NCBI RefSeq assembly: GCF_019703515.2 | Contig: NC_059365.1 | Coordinates: forward strand, 35,173,501 to 35,237,500 | Direction of reading: 5' to 3' | Length of the DNA stretch: 64,000 nt | DNA from: Myxocyprinus asiaticus | Taxonomy: Eukaryota > Chordata > Actinopteri > Cypriniformes > Catostomidae | Shown: in pieces, positions 36,188 through 48,440 of the stretch | Numbering within the stretch: the first letter of the stretch is position 1 | How the letters are laid out: each line of letters begins with the position of its first letter | Made by a program: the position numbers and the translations under genes | Notes under the pieces: generated by a model | The model's database searches: none | Seen by the model: only the letters and a program-made list of their open reading frames with translations | Told to the model about the DNA's origin: nothing

Positions 36188-36705
36188 CTGTGCAAAAGTC
36201 TTAGGCACATAAGATGTTTCACAAAAACATTTGTCTTAAGATGGTTATTTATATTTTCAGCTTTAGTGTGTCAATAGGAAATACATATTTTATACTCCCA
36301 AACATCCCTTCTGCAAATAGAATAGAATAGAAGAACAGGGAGCCCTGCAACAGATTACATGGTCCCCACAGAGCCCCCCACTGTATATTTAGTCAGTCTG
36401 GGATTACAGGAAGAGACCGAAGCAATTGAGACAGCCTAAACAGATAGAAGAACTGTGGTGAATTCTCCAAGAAGCTTGGAACATCCTATCTGCCAACAAC
36501 CAAGAAAAACTGTGTCCAGGTGTACCTAGGAGAATTGGTGCTGTTTTAAAGGCAAAGTTGGTCACACCGAATGTTGATTTAGCTTTTTTATGTTTACTGG
36601 ACTTTGGATGATGTTAATTGAAAAATGAAAACTAATTATGGCATTATTTTTGAAGACATCCTCACTATGCAACATTTTTTACAAGTGCCTAAAACTTTTG
36701 CACAG
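36188..36705. mobile_element. internally deleted Tc1-like element (518 bp)
   Basis: Inverted ends ctgtgcaaaagtcttaggca and tgcctaaaacttttgcacag, flanked by TA on both sides (36186-36187, 36706-36707). The interior (gtggtgaattctccaagaag, cttggaacatcctatctgcc) looks like the C-terminal end of a Tc1 transposase, with stops. It cannot move itself. Confidence 0.85.
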
Positions 36706-37683
36706 TACTATATATATACATATTTGGCCTTCTGTCTGTCTATTAGATTGTAAGACGCGGTCCAAATTCTAATCTGCATTATCAGCACGAGCACACTACT
36801 GCTGCACAATGGCTCTGTTTGTAGTGTTATTTTTAATTTGAACAGCAGAACAGCATACTACCATACTAATCCTACAATTTATGCATTTACTGCAGAATAC
36901 ATTTTGTGCATGCATGTATACATGGAATGATCAAATCTATTACATTTGCCAATGTTTACACACACTGCAATGCGCTTGACTTCACCTTCCATAGTGTGAC
37001 AAATAAACCAGAAATAACATCAGACAGAAGCATTCAACACATTTTTTTTTTTTTTTTTTTTAACACAAATGTGTATTAAAAATGCTAAATTTGTATTTCT
37101 TAGATGCTAACTGGACAGCATTCACAAAAATAAACATGCAGCGAAATGAAGTCATGTCATAACAATGTAGCATAATGCTGTTTGAAATGTTTATCATTGC
37201 AGAATGCGTACTGTTTCACATAATTTTAAAATATAGTAGCGGTGTAGCAATGTTAAGTGTATACAGCACAATATGTAGTAAGCTAGTATTCCATCCCCAA
37301 CATAACCTGAACCACTAAAGTGATAATGCATGATAAATTACTGCCAAGTTTAGAATGAAATGCCTGACTTTGTATTACTTTGTTTTTGTAATCTCATGTT
37401 AACCAAATTTCACCAGGGAGTGTCTTTTTATAAGTGCAAGATTATTAGCAAACAAAATTACCCAAACCTAACTTGGCTTACATTAAAAGTGTAAGGGAAT
37501 TTACTGCAGTGAAAACATTTCAGTAGATGTGCAGCATCCCTGTTGCCGCCTCCTTAAAAAGGTAATCAAATCTGTGCTTTAATGGGTTGTTTTGCAGTTG
37601 GAAAGATGGGAGTGTTAGCTGGCAGCTTACTACATCAGCACTTTTCCAGTTGCTAAATTTACGGTCTCGATTTGAAAGACACT

Positions 37684-37685
<2 letters not shown>

Positions 37686-37722
<37 letters not shown>
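37686..37722. repeat. (GA)n microsatellite
   Basis: About 18 AG dinucleotides. Confidence 0.97.
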
Positions 37723-37725
<3 letters not shown>

Positions 37726-37842
37726 CTCTGTTTCAAAAGCTAGTGAGCTCCCTCGATGCCTACTTAGGCAGCAATATAGGGCTGAAAGATTATGACAAAA
37801 TTCATAGCTGTCTATTATTTATCTTAATTAGGGGCACCGAAG

Positions 37843-38386
37843 GAGCTGTGGCACCTATTGTTTTCATTAGTATTATTATTATTAGGGTCCGAGCACCTAA
37901 GGTGATGTGGCACCTATTGTTTTCATTAGTATTATTATTATTATTATTCCTCTCCAATGGGAGTCTATGGCAGCCCATAGAACCATACAAAGGAAATTTA
38001 TGAAATTTGTCACACTGACTGGGTGATCATGAATAGCCCCCATACCAAATTTGTGGTCTCTAGGACATACTCTATAGTGCCACCACCATGTGAAAAAAAA
38101 TCACTTTTCTTTTCTGCGTATCTTTTGAACCGTTTGTCCTAGAGACACAGTCCAGACTGAGCTGCACAGATTGAATAAATACAAATTTTTATTTTTGCCT
38201 TTGTTGAAAAGTTACACAAAATCATAGTTAACGAGCTGGCCATGCAAACATATTTGAGGCTGTATCTCAGCAACCCTTTGTCCTATTGAAACGAAACTCA
38301 ATATGAATGATGAGGACCATGGTCTGAGGGCACATGCAGCGTTTCTTGACAGCGCCACCTATTGGTCAATAGGATTTCATAAAAAA
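37843..38386 (+). repeat. tRNA-like-module repeat family, unit A, left part
   Basis: Begins with a duplicated head 'gcaccgaaggagctgtggca' / 'gagcacctaaggtgatgtgg', both followed by 'cacctattgttttcattagt'. It continues through cctctccaatgggagtctat, gtgccaccaccatgtgaaaa, 'gaggctgtatctcagcaa' and 'gagggcacatgcagcg'. The order and sequence match 48545-49130 (unit B). Its continuation resumes at 46621, after the inserted elements. Confidence 0.82.
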
Positions 38387-38391
38387 AACAA

Positions 38392-38396
<5 letters not shown>

Positions 38397-38451
<55 letters not shown>

Positions 38452-38462
38452 TACTATATACA

Positions 38463-38517
<55 letters not shown>
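38397..38517. repeat. interrupted (TA)n microsatellite
   Basis: Two TA tracts separated by 'cagtactatatacag'; the second ends directly at a Tc1-type inverted repeat. Confidence 0.95.

Positions 38518-39821
<1,304 letters not shown>

Positions 39822-39850
<29 letters not shown>
39822..39850. repeat. (TA)n microsatellite
   Basis: About 14 TA units between the Tc1 relic and the 3' end of the L1-like LINE. Confidence 0.93.
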
Positions 39851-39854
<4 letters not shown>

Positions 39855-39968
39855 ATCACACACATTTAAAACTATACTTCTCTTTCCACTACCCCTCCCC
39901 GAGAGCCCTCCAAGAATGTCAAATAGCTGCCCCATTTCCTATCAAATTAATCTCAGTTCCCCAGCCTT

Positions 39969-41242
39969 CTACATGACATTTCCTCGAATGCCGCCACCCT
40001 CCCCATCTCTTCTACACCACTCTTGAAATGGGGGCGCTCCAGCCGAATTCCATCTCCTTAGAACAATCTGTCTGCCAATCATAACACTGGTTAGGACCCA
40101 ATTTTGTATGTGTTTATCCCCTATATTAATGACCACCCCATCGTCTAAAATACAGAGTCTGGAGCAAAATGAAATTTGAGTGCCCAATACGTCACACATA
40201 AATCTCTGAACCTTCAACCAAAATTCTTCAATCTTAACACACCACCAAAAAACATGGGTTGTGTCTCCATCTTCTGATTGGCATCGCCAGCAGGTGGTTG
40301 TGTCTTTCAGACCAAGCCTATACAATCTAGAGGGGGTCCAATAGAATCGATGTAAAATCTTAAATTGCATAAGATGCGACCTTGCATCTCTAGATGTAGA
40401 CTTGACGTTTTTTAGAATCCTAGCCCACACTTCCTCTTCCAATACCAAATTCTCCCATAATCTCTTGATAGAAGTTAAAGCTCCGTCCCCCAGACTCTGA
40501 ATTAGCAGGGAGTAATACACTGATGTCTCATGACCTTTTCCAAAAGCAGTAATTACCACTCCCAGAGTATCGGCCGCTTTAGGGGGGTGTATGCTACTCC
40601 CAAAAATAGCACAGAGCAGGTGGCGCAGCTGTAAATACCTAAAGAACTGAGATATGGGAATCCCAAAATGTTGAACCATATTTTCAAAGGAACTCAACAC
40701 TCCACTCTCATATAGGTCACCGAGCGTAATAACCTCCCTCACAATCCACTCTGACCAGCAGAAAGGGGACTTATTAATACATAATTTGGGGTTCAGCCAT
40801 ATGCTCGAGGCAACATTTAAATGAATGTCCGAATTAAACACTCTGAACACTTTTGTCCACACCGAGTGCAAATGCGAGATAATGGGGTGTAACTTAACTT
40901 CTCCGATTAGTTTGATAGAAAGGCTTTGCAATGGCAAAACTGGGGCAAGAACTTCCTGTTCAATACAAAACCAGGGAGGGGCTCTCTCAGGTGGAAGCGA
41001 CCAATGAGACCAAATGCATAATAATAAAACAAAATCTTGAGTAGGCCTAGCGCAACTTTGTCAATCGGCCTATACAATTTACTGAAATGTAATCTGGGAC
41101 GTTTACCATTCCAAATGAAGGACTTCGCTATGCTATCAAATTGCTTGAAATAAGTGAGGGGGACATCTATAGGGAGAGACTGTAGCAGGTAGTTGAATTT
41201 TGGAATACAATTCATTTTAATAACATTAACCTTCCCAATCAT
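39969..41242 (-). pseudogene. L1 ORF2 C-terminal region with Cys knuckle
   Basis: Two overlapping frames. 41242-40907 begins at MIGKVNVIKMNCIPKFNYLL, the L1 block just after the RT palm. 40937-39969 is an open 322-codon frame containing FKILHRFYWTPSRLYRLGL and CWRCQSEDGDTTHVFWWC, the Cys-x2-Cys...His...Cys motif of L1 ORF2 proteins. The frames need one shift near 40910-40940. The stop TAG is at 39969-39971. Upstream continuation lies across the Tc1 insertion. Confidence 0.85.
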
Positions 41243-41247
41243 AGATA

Positions 41248-42871
41248 CAGTGCATCCGGAAAGGATTCACATCGCTTCACTTTTTCCACATTTTGTTATG
41301 TTACAGCCTTATTCCAAAATGGATTAAATTCAATATTTTCCTCAAAATTCTACAAACAATACCCCATAATGACAACATGAAAGAAGTTTGTTTGAAATCT
41401 TAGCAAATTTATTAAAAAGAAAAAAAAGAAATAAATCACATGTACATAAGTATTCACAGCCTTTGCCATGACACTCAAAATTGAGCTCAGGTGCATCCTG
41501 TTTCCACTGATCATCCTTGAGATGTTTCTACAACTTGATTGGAGTCCACCTGTGGTAAATTCAGTTGATTGGACATGATTTGGCAAGGCACACACCTGTC
41601 TATATAAGGTCCCACAGTTAACAGTGCATGTCAGAGCACAAACCAAGCCATGAAGTCCAAGGAATTGTCTGTAGACCTCCGAGACAGGATTGTATCGAGG
41701 CACAAATCTGGGGAAGGGTACAGAAAAATTTCTGCAGCATTGAAGGTCCCAACAAGCACAGTGGCCTCCATCATCCATAAATGGAAGAGGTTTGGAACCA
41801 CCAGGACTCTTCCTAGAGCTGGCCGCCTGGCCAAACTGAGCGATTGGAGGAGAAGAGCCTTAGTCAGGGAGGTGACCAAGAACCCGATGGTCACTCTGAC
41901 AGATCTCCAGCATTTCTCTGTGGAGAGAGGAGAACCTTCCAGAAGAACAACCATCTCTGCAGCACTCCACCAATCAGGCCTGTATGGTAGAGTGGCCAGA
42001 CGGAAGCCACTCCTCAGTAAAAGGCACATGACAGCCCGCTGGAGTTTGCCAAAAGGCACCTGAAGGACTCTCAGACCATGAGAAACAAAGATTGAACTCT
42101 TTGGCCTGAATGGCAAGCGTCATGTCTGGAGGAAACCAGGCACCGCTCATCACCTGGCCAATACCATCCCTACAGTGAAGCATGGTGGTGGCAGCATCAT
42201 GCGGTGGGGATGTTTTTCAGCAGCAGGAACTGGGAGAATAGTCAGGATCGAGGGAAAGATGAATGCAGCAATGTACAGAGACATCCTTGATGAAAACCTG
42301 CTCCAGAGCGCTCTGGACCTCAGACTGGGGCAAAGATTCATCTTCCAACAGGACAACGACCCTAAGCACACAGCCAAGATATCAAAGGAGTGGCTACGGG
42401 ACAACTCTGTGAATGTCCTTGAGTGGCCCAGCCAGAGCCCAGACTTGAACCTGATTGAACATCTCTGGAGAGATCTGAAAATGGCTGTGCACCGATGCTC
42501 CCCATCCAACCTGATGGAGCTTGAGAGGTCCTGCAAAGAAGAATGGGAGAAACTGCCCAAAAATTGGTGTGCCAAGCTTGTAGCATCATACTCAAAAAGA
42601 CTTGAGGCTGTAATTGGTGCCAAAGGTGCTTCAACAAAGTATTGAGCAAAGGCTTTGAATACTTATGTACATGAGTTTTTTTTTTTTTTTGTGTTTTTTT
42701 ATTTTTATAAACTTGCAAAGATTTCAAACAAACTTCTTTCACGTTGTCATTATGGGGTATTGTTTGTAGAATTTTGAGGAAAATAATGAATTGAATCCAT
42801 TTTGGAATAAGGCTGTAACATAACAAAATGTGGAAAAAGTGAAGCGCTGTGAATGCTTTCCGGATGCTCTG
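41248..42871 (+). mobile_element. Tc1-like transposon (1624 bp) inserted into the LINE
   Basis: Ends cagtgcatccggaaaggatt and (minus strand) cagagcatccggaaagcatt, with inverted repeats of about 165 bp at roughly 95% identity by eye. It is flanked by TA at 41246-41247 and 42872-42873. It carries a plus-strand transposase pseudogene. The LINE reading frame on both sides is continuous if the element and one TA are ignored (ALLHL then SMIGKVNV), which fixes the insertion point exactly. Confidence 0.95.
41650..42645 (+). pseudogene. Tc1-like transposase pseudogene
   Basis: Starts MKSKELSVDLRDRIVSRHKS, the HTH DNA-binding region, with a second basic part PRAGRLAKLSDWRRRALVRE. A frameshift near 42030 leads to a stop at 42061-42063, and the original frame resumes after 42090 ([18 protein letters not shown]) to the natural stop at 42643-42645. 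The second catalytic Asp ([10 protein letters not shown]) and Glu (NLIEHLWRD) are present with 34 residues between them (DD34E). The first Asp, normally in an SDE motif before KIELF, is missing, apparently in a small deletion near 42090. Inactive. Confidence 0.9.
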
Positions 42872-43081
42872 TAAATGTAATAAAGCCCACCTGGCCACAT
42901 TGCTCAAACCTTTTTATTAAAGGGTCAAAATTAAATCTAAATAAATCACACAAATTTGCTGAGAGTAAAATACCAAAATACTTAAATGCCCTGCTTGCGT
43001 CACTGGAAGGCGCCTGGCTGAAAAGACGTTACCGGGCAGCACGCTGTCAGAGCCAAAGCTTCAGATATAGACCAATTAACT

Positions 43082-44058
43082 CTATTCTGAGAACTTAAAA
43101 AAGGAATTAATAATTCTGTGGAGGCAAAGCATAGATCTAATAGGGTTGGAGACGAATAATAAAATATCATCTGCGTAAAGCAAAAGCTTATGCGCCATAC
43201 CTCCCACGATCACCCCCGGAAAATCATCCTCCTTTCTTATCACGGCTGCTAATAGTTCCAGGGCAAGACGGAACAATAATGGAGAAGAGGGCTACCCTGC
43301 TGGGGGCCCCATCCAGAGTAAAATAATCTGAAATTAATCCATTTGTTTGTACCGCCACTACCGGGTGTCTATAAAGTAACTTTATCCAACCAATAAAAGT
43401 ATTCCTGAACCCGTACATTTACAAAATCTTAAAAAGATAATCCCATTCTACCATATCAAACGCCTTTTCAGTGTCAAGTGAGATGGCAGTGACCGGAGTC
43501 TGATCATTCGCCACTGACCACATGATATTGATGAAACGCCTAATATTATCAGAAGAGATACGGCCCCGAATATACCCTACCTGATCTATATGTATAAGAG
43601 ATGTCATAATTTAATTGGTTAGGCAAAATTTTTGACAATATTTTAACGTCTAGCTGGATCTGGGAAATTGGACGGTAACACTTACACTCACTTGGATCAT
43701 TGTCCTTTTTAAGAATCAGACTGATCCGGGCTTGTGTCATGGTTGACGGGAGCTTTCCATTCTTTAATGATTCCATATAAACTTCTAGCAAAAGTGGAGC
43801 CAATTCTGTAGCATAAGATGTAAAAAACTCAGTGGCCCCGTCCTTAATTACCTCGCCAAGCTCCTCAAAGGTTATCGCAGAATCAAGAGAATTTTTTTGC
43901 TCAGCTGTCAGTTTAGGAAGTTCTAATGTCTCCACAAAGTTTTTAATATCCTCATCAGTAGACGAAGACGTGGAACTATAGAGATCAAGATAGAATTCTT
44001 TAAAAGCATTATCAATATCAATAGCTGAGGTATATATTTCACCACCAGCAGATTTCAC
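43082..44058 (-). pseudogene. L1 ORF2 reverse-transcriptase domain
   Basis: Broken frames on the minus strand carry successive L1 RT blocks: ARISLILKKDNDPSECKCYR and PISQI, then IHIDQVGYIRGRISSDNIRR, ISLDTEKAFDMVEWDYLF (palm Asp), GFRNTFIGWIKLLY, and the catalytic LLLYADDILLF near 43165-43200. Frame changes occur near 43600, 43420 and 43270. Confidence 0.88.
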
Positions 44059-44212
44059 CGAGGGAATGGTAAAAAAAGACTCTCTCTGTTTTATATATCT
44101 AGCCAGAATTTTCCTGCCTTGTCCCCTGACTCAAAGTATGACTGTCTTGCCCTGAATAGTCAAAACTCCACCTTACGTGACAAAGTAGTATTAAATCTAT
44201 ATTTCAATCGGG

Positions 44213-45133
44213 TCAATTCTGTATGATCTGGCCCCTAAGAAACGCCTTAAGTGCCTCCCAAGCCATGCCCACAGAGGATACTAAGGACCAGTTGGTCTTC
44301 ATATAAACATTGATTTCAGCCTTTAACATTTGTTGGAATTCAGAATTTTGTAAAAGGGATACATTAAAGTGCCAACTATATGATTTCCTTTTTTCCATAT
44401 GCGGCAACACCCCTAAACACACCCGGGCATGATCTGAGATTAAAATGTTTCCAATTGAGCACTCAACAACAGATGAAATGAGGGACTTAGATATATATAA
44501 AAAAACTATTCTAGAGTAAATCTTATGGACTGATGAAAAAAATTTATAGTCCCTACCAGATGGGTTCAAAAGTCTCCAAATATCTGTAATATCAACATTT
44601 TTACACATCCTGTGAAGCGTCAGTGTTGCTCTAGGGGGCTTGCACACTTTTGCTTCACTATGATCAAGGACTGAGTCCATCAAAAGATTAAAGTCTCCTC
44701 CCAATATTATATCATGAGGGATGCCAGCGGCTTGCAACATCCCTTCAAGATCTATAAAAAAGCCCTGATCACCAATGTTAGGTGCGTAAATATTAGCCAA
44801 AATAAGAATTTGCCCCTGAATTTCTGCTGAAACAATAATGACTCTTCCTAATTTATCGTTAATCTGTTTGAGACATTTTAATTGTAGATGTTTACTTATC
44901 AGTGTAATGACTCCCCTGCTCTTACTTGGGCCAGCACTAAAGAAAACATGTCCACCCCATATCTTCCCAAATTTTTCATTTTCCTGCAGGGAAAGATGCG
45001 TTTCTTGAAGAAACACTATATCATATTTCTTACGTTTAAGAAGAGAAATAACCTTCCTTCTTTTTATGGGGAGCCCCAACCCATTCACATTCCACGTGGA
45101 GAGATACAATCCACTCATATTAACATCTGACAT
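44213..45133 (-). pseudogene. L1 ORF2 apurinic-like endonuclease domain
   Basis: 306-codon open frame starting at MSDVNMSGLYLSTWNVNGLG, with motifs FLQETHLS, NIYAPN, GGDFNLLMD and ILISDHARVC; these are the metal-binding and catalytic boxes of the APE-type nuclease that nicks target DNA for L1 retrotransposition. It stops at 44213 before the RT, so ORF2 is interrupted. Confidence 0.9.
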
Positions 45134-45790
45134 TTTGACATATGAGAAAAATTAGATTGTGTGTCAAAAATAAAAATTAAAAAGACCACATTCCCCATTA
45201 GCGCATCAATCAAACCCCGAACTTACCTCCAAACCAAACAAACAGAAAAAAAATGTGTGCATTAACCCCGCGCACGACAGCGCCAACTGGCGTCCATCCC
45301 TCTAAACTCAAACAGTCCATGTACGCCTACGAGAGCCCCTGCGACAACTTTGCCATCAGATTTCTCAAGTTTCTATACAAATTTTGTGAGACAGAAATAC
45401 ACAACAAAAGATAATCTATAAAACAAACTCCTGCCAATAGGCAGAATAAATACAAAGAGTGTGTAGATTCATCCACAAAACTGTCCCGAAGGTGTGTTAC
45501 TCCACAAAACAAACTCCAGCTGCTAGGCGGAACCAGCACAAAAAACAAAACAAAAAAAAAGGCACTCAGTTTCCTCGAACAGTCAAGCGAATGTTCAGTG
45601 AGTCCACTCGGCTGCAACATGAGTACCACAAGATAACATACTCACTCCATTGACTCTATGAAGGACATCGCTTGCTTTGGGCATGTGAATGTTTTTTACG
45701 GCCATCCTTAGCATCTATTCTCAATTTGGCCGGGATTATCAGTGCAAAAGCAACCTTCCATTAATGTAAAAGTTTCTTGCATTTCTTGAA
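45134..45790 (-). other. L1 inter-ORF region
   Basis: Between ORF1 and the endonuclease start. No convincing frame; it includes GC-rich 'cgcgcacgacagcgccaac' sequence. It is probably the eroded end of ORF1 plus spacer. Confidence 0.55.
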
Positions 45791-46496
45791 TCAATCACAT
45801 TTCTCTCTTGTCGAATTTGCAAAGTCTGGGAACAAGCAAATGCTGTGGTTTTTCCAAGAAAGCCTTCCTTTACTCCTCACCTCACGTAACACAAGATCTT
45901 TATTGGATGATCTCAGAAATTTGGCCAGAATTGATTGGGGCCTGCCTCCCTCCACAGCTCGCCGAGAAGGAACCCTGTGAGCTCGCTCGATTTCCAGCTT
46001 ATGGCCAGTTATGTCAAGCAGATTCGGAAAGAGCCCATCCAGGAATTTCATGATATCCTGACCCTCTTCAGCTTTAGGAATTCTGACAATACGGACGTTA
46101 TTCCGTAGGCTATGGTTCTCTATGTCCTCCAACTTCTACCAGACATGCTACAAATCCACCTTAGTCGCCAATGGATTAGCAGATAATTCCCTCTCTGATG
46201 ACTCCACATAATCTATCCATTTCTCGACATCCCCCACTCTTGTAACCACCTCAGAGAATTTTGTCTCCATGGCAGTGATCGATCGATGTATTACAGCAAG
46301 ATCCTCCAAGTCAGCAATGACCTTCATCAGCACTGCTGACATGTTCAACATCTCTCGCCGAATTTCCCTCATCTCTCCAGCCAAATCTACTCCCTGGCTC
46401 GAGGCCTTCTCAGGGATGTCAGCTTGAGCATGTAAGTGTCTTTTAATGTCTCCAGAGCCTGAGGATTTTGAATTATTTGACGTATTGTCCTCCTAG
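45791..46496 (-). pseudogene. L1 ORF1 (RNA-binding coiled-coil protein), with two nonsense codons
   Basis: One frame runs from about 46496 (EDNTSNNSKSSGSGD) through a coiled-coil-like segment (AGEMREIRREMLNMSAV, VGDVEKWIDYVESSEREL), two TAG codons at 46148-46150 and 46136-46138, then LEDIENHSLRNNVRIVRIPK and IERAHRVPSRR, the RRM and C-terminal domain signatures of L1 ORF1p. The expected start codon position reads TAG, so no start is left. Confidence 0.82.
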
Positions 46497-46820
46497 AACA
46501 GTTATGGAACAGAGTGTATCAAATCTCACCGGTTTATGTCATTAAAAGTGTTAAAACTAGCAAAGTGCGCAGAGCTCGCCTTTCACACGTCCGATCCACG
46601 CATGGCGCCACGCGACTCATTCATATTGACATTTCTTAAAAAATTATGTATCTTTTAAATACATTGTTGGATTTAAAAAAAAAAAAAAAATTGGTATACA
46701 TCATCGACATCATGTCCTGGTGACACTTTGGAGACAGCACCACCTATAGTTCAAAGATAACCTACACTTGAGTGCTGACTCTAACATCAGGAAGTCTCTT
46801 TGCCACTTAGTAGACATGTT

Positions 46821-46892
46821 GGCTGAGTGGCTCAGTGAGATGAAGCCCTGGTTTATAATTTTAAGAGTCTTGGGTTCGATTCCCATGTGTAC
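46821..46892 (+). ncRNA. tRNA-like module 1 (best preserved)
   Basis: Starts ggctgagtggctcagtgaga and ends after 'ggttcgattcc' (46873-46883), an exact B-box consensus. 'tggctcagtgag' at 46828 is close to the A-box consensus. The spacing is like a tRNA gene. The acceptor stem does not pair, so it is tRNA-derived or tRNA-like and not a working tRNA gene. Confidence 0.5.
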
Positions 46893-48367
46893 TGGTGTTA
46901 AAGTTTATTTTGTACTGTAGGCCTTTGTAATATGTTTAATGAATAGTTGCAAGGCTTATCACAGATCATTTCTGTTTGCAGAACTTCTTGTTTTTCTTTG
47001 TCTTAGTATTGTTCTTCTGATATATATGTGGGAGTCATATCTTTTGAAAGGATTGAGAAGTTTGGATACAGCATCACCTGTAGTTCATAAGAACACGGTC
47101 TGTTTAGCATGGTTATAATGTTACATGCTATGATAGCTTAGCATGCTAAACGGTCAGTATGCTAACTGTTGGGTTTTCTGTCTTGGCTATTTGATCACAA
47201 TTCTATCTGTAGGCAACATTAGTTTAACATGCTAATCAGCTAGCATGCTAATCAGTTAAATACATCATGACCAGTCTGTTCTTTCTACTGTGCTTGATAT
47301 CAGCCATATCAGCTCTCCACCATTTTTAATACTTTTTTTTTATTATTCAAAACTTGCTGACTCTCAGCTTGGTATGTCTCTTCAGCAGCTGTAAAACCTG
47401 TGGCAATGCATTCCAGCAGTATGGTGCATTACACCTGTATGCTGTGGAGATTGAAAGGTTGCTTGTTTGAGACCAGCTTGGGGTGACTTGAAAGCCTTTA
47501 AGTAATTGCAAAATGCGTCATGACCTGTTTGTTCTTTCTTTCTGCTGTGTTTGATATCAGCCCTCCACCCTTTTGAATACTTTTTACATTTAAAACATGC
47601 TTACTCTCAGCTTGGTATATTTCTTCAGCACCTGAAAAACCTGTGGCAATGTAGCTTAACAGTCAGTGTGCCATGCCTTTGTTCCCTGGAGAGCAAAAGA
47701 TTGCCAGCTTGGGACAAATGTTAAGTATTAGCAAAATACATTATGACCAGTCTGTTTTTTCTTTTTGCTGTGTTTTTATATCAGCCATATCAGCTCTCCA
47801 CCATGTTTAATGTTTTTTTTCATTCAGAACCTGCTGACTCTCAGCTTGGTATGATTCTTCAGCACATGTGGTCCAGCAGTAAGTTGCACCATCTCTGTGG
47901 GCTGTGCAGATCAAAAGGTTGCTGGTTTGAGACCAGCTTAGGGCAACTGGAAAAACTTTGAGTAACTGCAAAATATATCATGACTGGTTTCTTTCTGTTT
48001 TATATCAGCACATGACCATTTTACATAAATTTTTCATTCAAAACCTGCTGACTCTCAGCTTGGTATGTCTCTTTAACACCTGTGAAACTTTTCAGTTTCT
48101 GTCACTTTTTTGGTGACTTGTGAAGTATTGTGGGGTTGCTTTGTATATCATATTCATGCAATGTGTTGTGCTAACTATGGTGTAATTCTTGCCATATCAG
48201 ATATTTTTTAATTCTGTTTACTGAATGGTTGCTGGGCTTTTCTCCAAGCAGATTTTTATTTTCCCCTTTGTTGAAAAGTAACATGAATATAAAGTTGATC
48301 ATGGTAACTTCTGTGCTCAGCTGTGATTCCTCTAAGCTTGGTATGTCCCTTTGTTGAGTTGTAACTC

Positions 48368-48440
48368 TGTGGTTGTATAGTGTAAGAGCTAGCACATTGG
48401 ACTCAAGAACAAAAAATCATGGGTTCAAATCTGTCTTGGG
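48368..48440 (+). ncRNA. tRNA-like module 5
   Basis: 'ggttgtatagtgtaagagct' with a degenerate A-box, 'agcacattggactcaagaac' in the anticodon-arm position and 'ggttcaaatct' as a near B-box. Same layout as modules 1, 7 and 8. Probably a decayed relic. Confidence 0.4.

Larger units (their letters stand above)
39851..46620 (-). mobile_element. L1-clade LINE, nearly full length, interrupted by a Tc1 element
   Basis: Minus strand; about 5.1 kb of LINE once the insertion at 41248-42871 is subtracted. From 5' to 3' it has a short GC-richer leader (46500-46620), ORF1 (coiled coil plus RNA-binding part), an APE-type endonuclease, reverse transcriptase with YADD, a C-terminal domain with a Cys/His knuckle, and a short 3' region ending near 39851. 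All frames carry stops or shifts, so it is inactive. End coordinates are approximate; they are set by where the flanking tRNA-like repeat resumes (46621). Confidence 0.85.

Noticed and set aside
37686..37722. Possible second splice-like CT tract marking an upstream unc5a exon
   Set aside because: On the gene strand the CT run is not followed by an AG and an UNC5-like frame.
37587..38003. 138-codon plus-strand frame with an RERERER stretch
   Set aside because: The stretch is the (GA)n microsatellite and the remainder is the interspersed repeat head; no family resemblance.
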